Both the position numbers and the translations under genes were made by a program. The notes under the pieces were generated by a model that saw only the letters and a list, made by a program, of their open reading frames with translations, was not told the DNA's origin and searched no databases. This document shows, one piece after another, positions 61,230 to 64,000 of a DNA stretch of 64,000 nucleotides (positions are counted from its first letter, which is position 1; every line of letters begins with the position of its first letter). Origin of the DNA: Haoranjiania flava (GTDB lineage Bacteria; Bacteroidota; Bacteroidia; Chitinophagales; Chitinophagaceae); assembly GCF_025631005.1 (NCBI RefSeq), contig NZ_JAOTPL010000007.1, positions 73,871 through 137,870 on the forward strand. Direction: 5' to 3'.

Positions 61230-62204
61230 TTATGGTAATTCCCAAACAAGTGCGCTGGCGCCAAGAATGGCTGCATCAGCTTCTTTAAGTTCACTTGGAA
61301 TAATAGCTACTTTATTTCTGAAGATAGGCAATAAGTTTTCTTCCATAGCATCTTTTGTTGGCTTGAATATAAGATCGCCGGCTTTGGTAAGCCCGCCGAA
61401 CAATATAATAGACTGCGGTGAAGAGAACATAACAAAATTGGCCAGCGCCATACCTAAAATCTTGCCTGTGTAGTTATAAACTTCCACTGCCAGCTCATCT
61501 CCCTGTATAGCACAGTCATACACCAAACGGCTGTCAAGTTCATCGGGGGTATAGTTGCGCATGATGCTCGGTGTTTCAGGATTTTTTTCCAGCATTTCCA
61601 ATGCAGTCAGGCGTACACCTGTTGCAGAAGCATACGCTTCCAAAGATCCTTCAAAGCCTGTAGCCCAGTGTTTGCGGCCTCCGGGAATGATGATGTTGTG
61701 TCCCAGCTCACCTGCAAAACCATCGTGGCCGTATACCAGCTGGCCGTTAACCACGATACCGCTACCAACGCCGGTGCCCAAAGTAATCATGATAAATTCT
61801 TTCATACCACGTGCAGCGCCGTAGGTCATTTCACCTACCGCTGCAGCGTTTGCATCATTGGTGAGCGCAGCAGGCAACCCAAATTTTGCTTTCACCATAT
61901 CTACCAGCCTGATCACGCCTTTCCACTGAAGATTGGGAGCATACTCAATAGAACCTGTGTAAAAGTTTCCGTTCGGTGCGCCTATGCCAATTCCTTTGAT
62001 GTACTCTACACCGCCTGCCTGCTCAATGGTAGGCATCAGTGATTCGTAAAGCTCCTCAAGATAATCTTCTATTTTTTCATGCTTTTTGGTAGACGTTGCT
62101 CCCCGGTAAGAGATGTGGCCTCTACGGTCAACAAGTCCGTAGACCGTGTTGGTGCCGCCAATATCTATACCAATAGCATACTGCTGTGTCGCTGGAATTT
62201 CCAT
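61230..62204 (-). CDS. ROK-family glucokinase-like sugar kinase
   Basis: The 324-residue kinase has the phosphate motif AIGIDIGGTNTVYGLVD (~11), GIGIGAPNGNF (~72), the catalytic Asp in LTNDANAAAVGEM (~115) and ITLGTGVGSGIVVNGQLVYG (in parts, ~140), with GELGHN (~165). ROK proteins usually continue with a zinc motif CxCGxxGCxE; here the segment is KHWATGFEGSLEAYAS, with all three Cys replaced. The histidine is retained. Glucose is the most likely substrate (GlcK), but another sugar is possible. Confidence 0.9.
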   Translation of the reverse strand: MEIPATQQYAIGIDIGGTNTVYGLVDRRGHISYRGATSTKKHEKIEDYLEELYESLMPTIEQAGGVEYIKGIGIGAPNGNFYTGSIEYAPNLQWKGVIRLVDMVKAKFGLPAALTNDANAAAVGEMTYGAARGMKEFIMITLGTGVGSGIVVNGQLVYGHDGFAGELGHNIIIPGGRKHWATGFEGSLEAYASATGVRLTALEMLEKNPETPSIMRNYTPDELDSRLVYDCAIQGDELAVEVYNYTGKILGMALANFVMFSSPQSIILFGGLTKAGDLIFKPTKDAMEENLLPIFRNKVAIIPSELKEADAAILGASALVWELP

Positions 62205-62304
62205 ATCTTTTTTTAATTTTTAAATTTTATAAATTTTCAAAAACCTAAATTACAAATTATTTTCATTACGAAAATATGTTTTATATCAGCTTGAAAAGAT
62301 TTAA

Positions 62305-63687
62305 CTAAAACAAATACTTATATACCTCTTCTACCTTGCCCAGCGCTACAATCTCAATGTGGTAGTGGCTTTTATTCAAACCTTTTTTGTTGAATTTGGA
62401 AACAATGATCTTTTCAAAGCCCAATTTTTCTGCTTCGGCAATGCGTTGCTCCACGCGGTTTACAGCACGTATCTCGCCATTGAGCCCGACTTCCCCTGCA
62501 AAACAAATATGTTCGGGCAATGCAGCATCTTCATAAGACGACAACAAGGCACATACGATGGCCAGATCCGTGGAAGGGTCTTCTACATTTAAACCGCCAG
62601 CTATGTTTACAAATACATCTTTTGCCCCAAACATAAAGCCGCCGCGCTTTTCCAGCACCGCGAGCAACAATTGCAGCCTCCGCAAATTAAAGCCGCTGAC
62701 CGTACGTTGGGGTGTGCCATACACACTTTGGGTCACAAGCGCCTGCACTTCTATCAGCAAAGGGCGCATACCCTCCATACTTGCTGCGATGGCGCTGCCG
62801 CTTAACTGTTCGTCTTTCTGGGATATCAATAGTTCCGATGGATTGGTAACCATGCGCATGCCTTCGCCCGTCATTTCATAAATGCCTAATTCCGAAGTGC
62901 TGCCAAAACGGTTTTTCAGTGTACGTAAGATGCGGTATGCATAGTGCCTGTCGCCCTCGAACTGCAACACCGTATCTACCATATGTTCCAGTATCTTAGG
63001 GCCTGCAATATTGCCGTCTTTAGTGATATGGCCGATCAGGAAAACAGGCGTACCTGTTTCTTTAGCAAACTTCTGAAACTCGGCAGCCGTCTCCCGTATC
63101 TGTGAAATACTCCCTGCCGACGACTCTATCATGTTCGACTGCATGGTCTGAATGGAATCAACGACTACCATATCGGGCCTGAGTTTTTTTATTTCTTTGA
63201 ATACAGACTGGGTGGAAGTTTCGGTAAGCAAATAAAAATTATCATTCTCGGCTTTTAGCCGGTTGGCGCGCATCTTGATCTGCGGTTCACTCTCTTCGCC
63301 GCTGATGTACAGGGTTACGTAGTCTTTCAACTGCAGGCAATCCTGCAACAAAAGTGTACTCTTGCCAATGCCAGGCTCCCCGCCTACCAGCACCAGGCTG
63401 CCCGCAACTATACCGCCGCCCAGCACACGGTTAAGTTCAGTATCATAAGTGAAAATTCTTTTTTCTTCCGTAAAATTTACTTCGCTGAGCGCAACAATTT
63501 TAGTTTCTTTTTTGGCAGGACTTGTTTTATAATTCTTCCATTCATTGGCAGCAGCAACTTTATCGTTTTTCTCAACGATCTCTTCCACGAATGTGTTCCA
63601 TTCATTGCATGCCGGGCACTTGCCCAGCCACTTCATACTTTCATAACCACAACTTGTACAAAAAAATGCTGTTTTGATTTTTGCCAT
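62305..63687 (-). CDS. radA: DNA repair protein RadA
   Basis: From ATG 63687 the protein has 460 residues. A C4 zinc finger (CTSCGYESMKWLGKCPAC, ~10-27) is followed by the RecA-like motor with Walker A GGEPGIGKSTLLLQ (~101) and the RadA-specific KNRFGSTSELGIYEM (~255). A Lon-like C-terminal domain follows (NIAGGLNVEDPSTDLAI, GEVGLNGEIRAV). It promotes branch migration during recombination. The longer in-frame start at 63732 would add 15 residues before the zinc finger. Confidence 0.97.
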   Translation of the reverse strand: MAKIKTAFFCTSCGYESMKWLGKCPACNEWNTFVEEIVEKNDKVAAANEWKNYKTSPAKKETKIVALSEVNFTEEKRIFTYDTELNRVLGGGIVAGSLVLVGGEPGIGKSTLLLQDCLQLKDYVTLYISGEESEPQIKMRANRLKAENDNFYLLTETSTQSVFKEIKKLRPDMVVVDSIQTMQSNMIESSAGSISQIRETAAEFQKFAKETGTPVFLIGHITKDGNIAGPKILEHMVDTVLQFEGDRHYAYRILRTLKNRFGSTSELGIYEMTGEGMRMVTNPSELLISQKDEQLSGSAIAASMEGMRPLLIEVQALVTQSVYGTPQRTVSGFNLRRLQLLLAVLEKRGGFMFGAKDVFVNIAGGLNVEDPSTDLAIVCALLSSYEDAALPEHICFAGEVGLNGEIRAVNRVEQRIAEAEKLGFEKIIVSKFNKKGLNKSHYHIEIVALGKVEEVYKYLF

Positions 63688-63872
63688 TGGAAAACATTTT
63701 TCCAAATGTAGGTTATAAATCCGCAATGGCAATACAAGGTTTTATAGATAGTATTTACCTCTTCGCGATTCTCTTAGCAGCCCTTCTTGAAATAAAGAGT
63801 TTAATCAAAGGGCTTGGAAGTAAGTAATAATTTTGCGGGATGCTTTTTATTTACACTCAATGCCGCTTTAAT
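63688..63872. other. Intergenic, no gene seen
   Basis: Contains the radA upstream region and CTCTTCGCGATTCTCTT (~63759), which resembles the arm of the hairpin at 17644. No RNA or terminator identified. Confidence 0.4.
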
Positions 63873-63932
63873 CATGAAATACCCATAACCAAAGTTGCAT
63901 ACCAACCGTTGATGAATAAAGGCTATTCCATG
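63873..63932 (-). repeat. Hairpin repeat, copy I
   Basis: 60-bp copy with one mismatch in the outer stem and the inner GCAACTTTGC hairpin intact. It is followed by AAAAACAGCC and a GCCGC-AAA-GCGGC hairpin (63948-63960). Confidence 0.9.
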
Positions 63933-63977
63933 TCACGATTAAAAACAGCCGCAAAGCGGCGAACTAAAATTTATACA

Positions 63978-64000
63978 CATGAAATAGCCATAAGCATAGG
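63978..64000 (-). repeat. Hairpin repeat, copy J, cut by window edge
   Basis: CATGAAATAGCC followed by ATAAGCATAGG begins another unit 105 bp after copy I, so an array continues past the window. Confidence 0.8.

Overview
The window looks like chromosomal DNA of a Bacteroidota, most probably a Chitinophagales/Chitinophagaceae-type bacterium. The evidence is a Bacteroidota-type HU-CCDC81/SPOR protein, the FtsX-DUF3098 pair, several SPII lipoproteins, lipid A synthesis (lpxB), menaquinone synthesis by the futalosine route (mqnA), and promoters matching the Bacteroidota -33 TTTG / -7 TAnnTTTG pattern. Most genes are housekeeping and moderate in GC; about 14.7-21.7 kb and 36.9-38.2 kb are visibly more AT-rich and look accessory or decayed. 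All calls are from reading sequence and motifs by eye; no database search was run.

Layout. 1-4193 (minus): 5' end of a hybrid NRPS-PKS megasynthase (A-PCP-KS-AT...), cut by the window edge, with a TylF-like O-methyltransferase divergent from it. 5.1-9.4 kb: dprA, a TPR protein, a ComA-like phosphosulfolactate synthase and aroE. 9.5-14.5 kb (minus): a GbsR/MarR-type regulator followed by a four-gene tripartite efflux system (TolC, membrane-fusion lipoprotein, FtsX-type permease, LolD/MacB-type ATPase); two copies of one 18-bp operator-like palindrome lie before the regulator and before tolC. 14.7-17.4 kb: a TetR regulator and a HelD-type helicase that share a 17-bp promoter motif. 17.4-22.1 kb: AT-rich stretch with an AAA_28 ATPase, an M24 peptidase, an ABM-like protein, repeats and tRNA-Lys. 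22.3-36.9 kb: SDR, DUF62, lpxB, purB, mqnA, DEAD-box helicase, glgB, cyclophilin, ftsX/DUF3098, leuS. 37-38 kb: decayed region with a truncated TolC. 38.2-49 kb: GH27 alpha-galactosidase, split ThrE-type exporter, GSCFA protein, S24-type repressor, arsR-arsM, acetyltransferase, YggS, flippase, ruvB. 49-64 kb: groES-groEL, HU-CCDC81 protein, two tandem FKBP lipoproteins, mnmA, a stand-alone trpB, fumC, Gly-zipper lipoprotein, crcB, Nnr, ROK glucokinase, radA.

The most unusual structure is a dispersed family of about 60-bp hairpin repeats (about 10 copies, several in tandem with 86-88 bp period). The outer stem shows a compensatory G:C to A:T change, and a conserved mismatch is a G-U wobble only when one particular strand is read. 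This suggests a structured RNA or a REP/MITE-like mobile hairpin. One copy sits inside the efflux operon, others form an array between the duplicated FKBP genes and another array before the M24 peptidase, and one array runs off the right edge. The other useful result is a set of candidate operators whose position relative to -33/-7 boxes or start codons suggests local repression circuits (GbsR-efflux, TetR-HelD, S24 repressor, ArsR).
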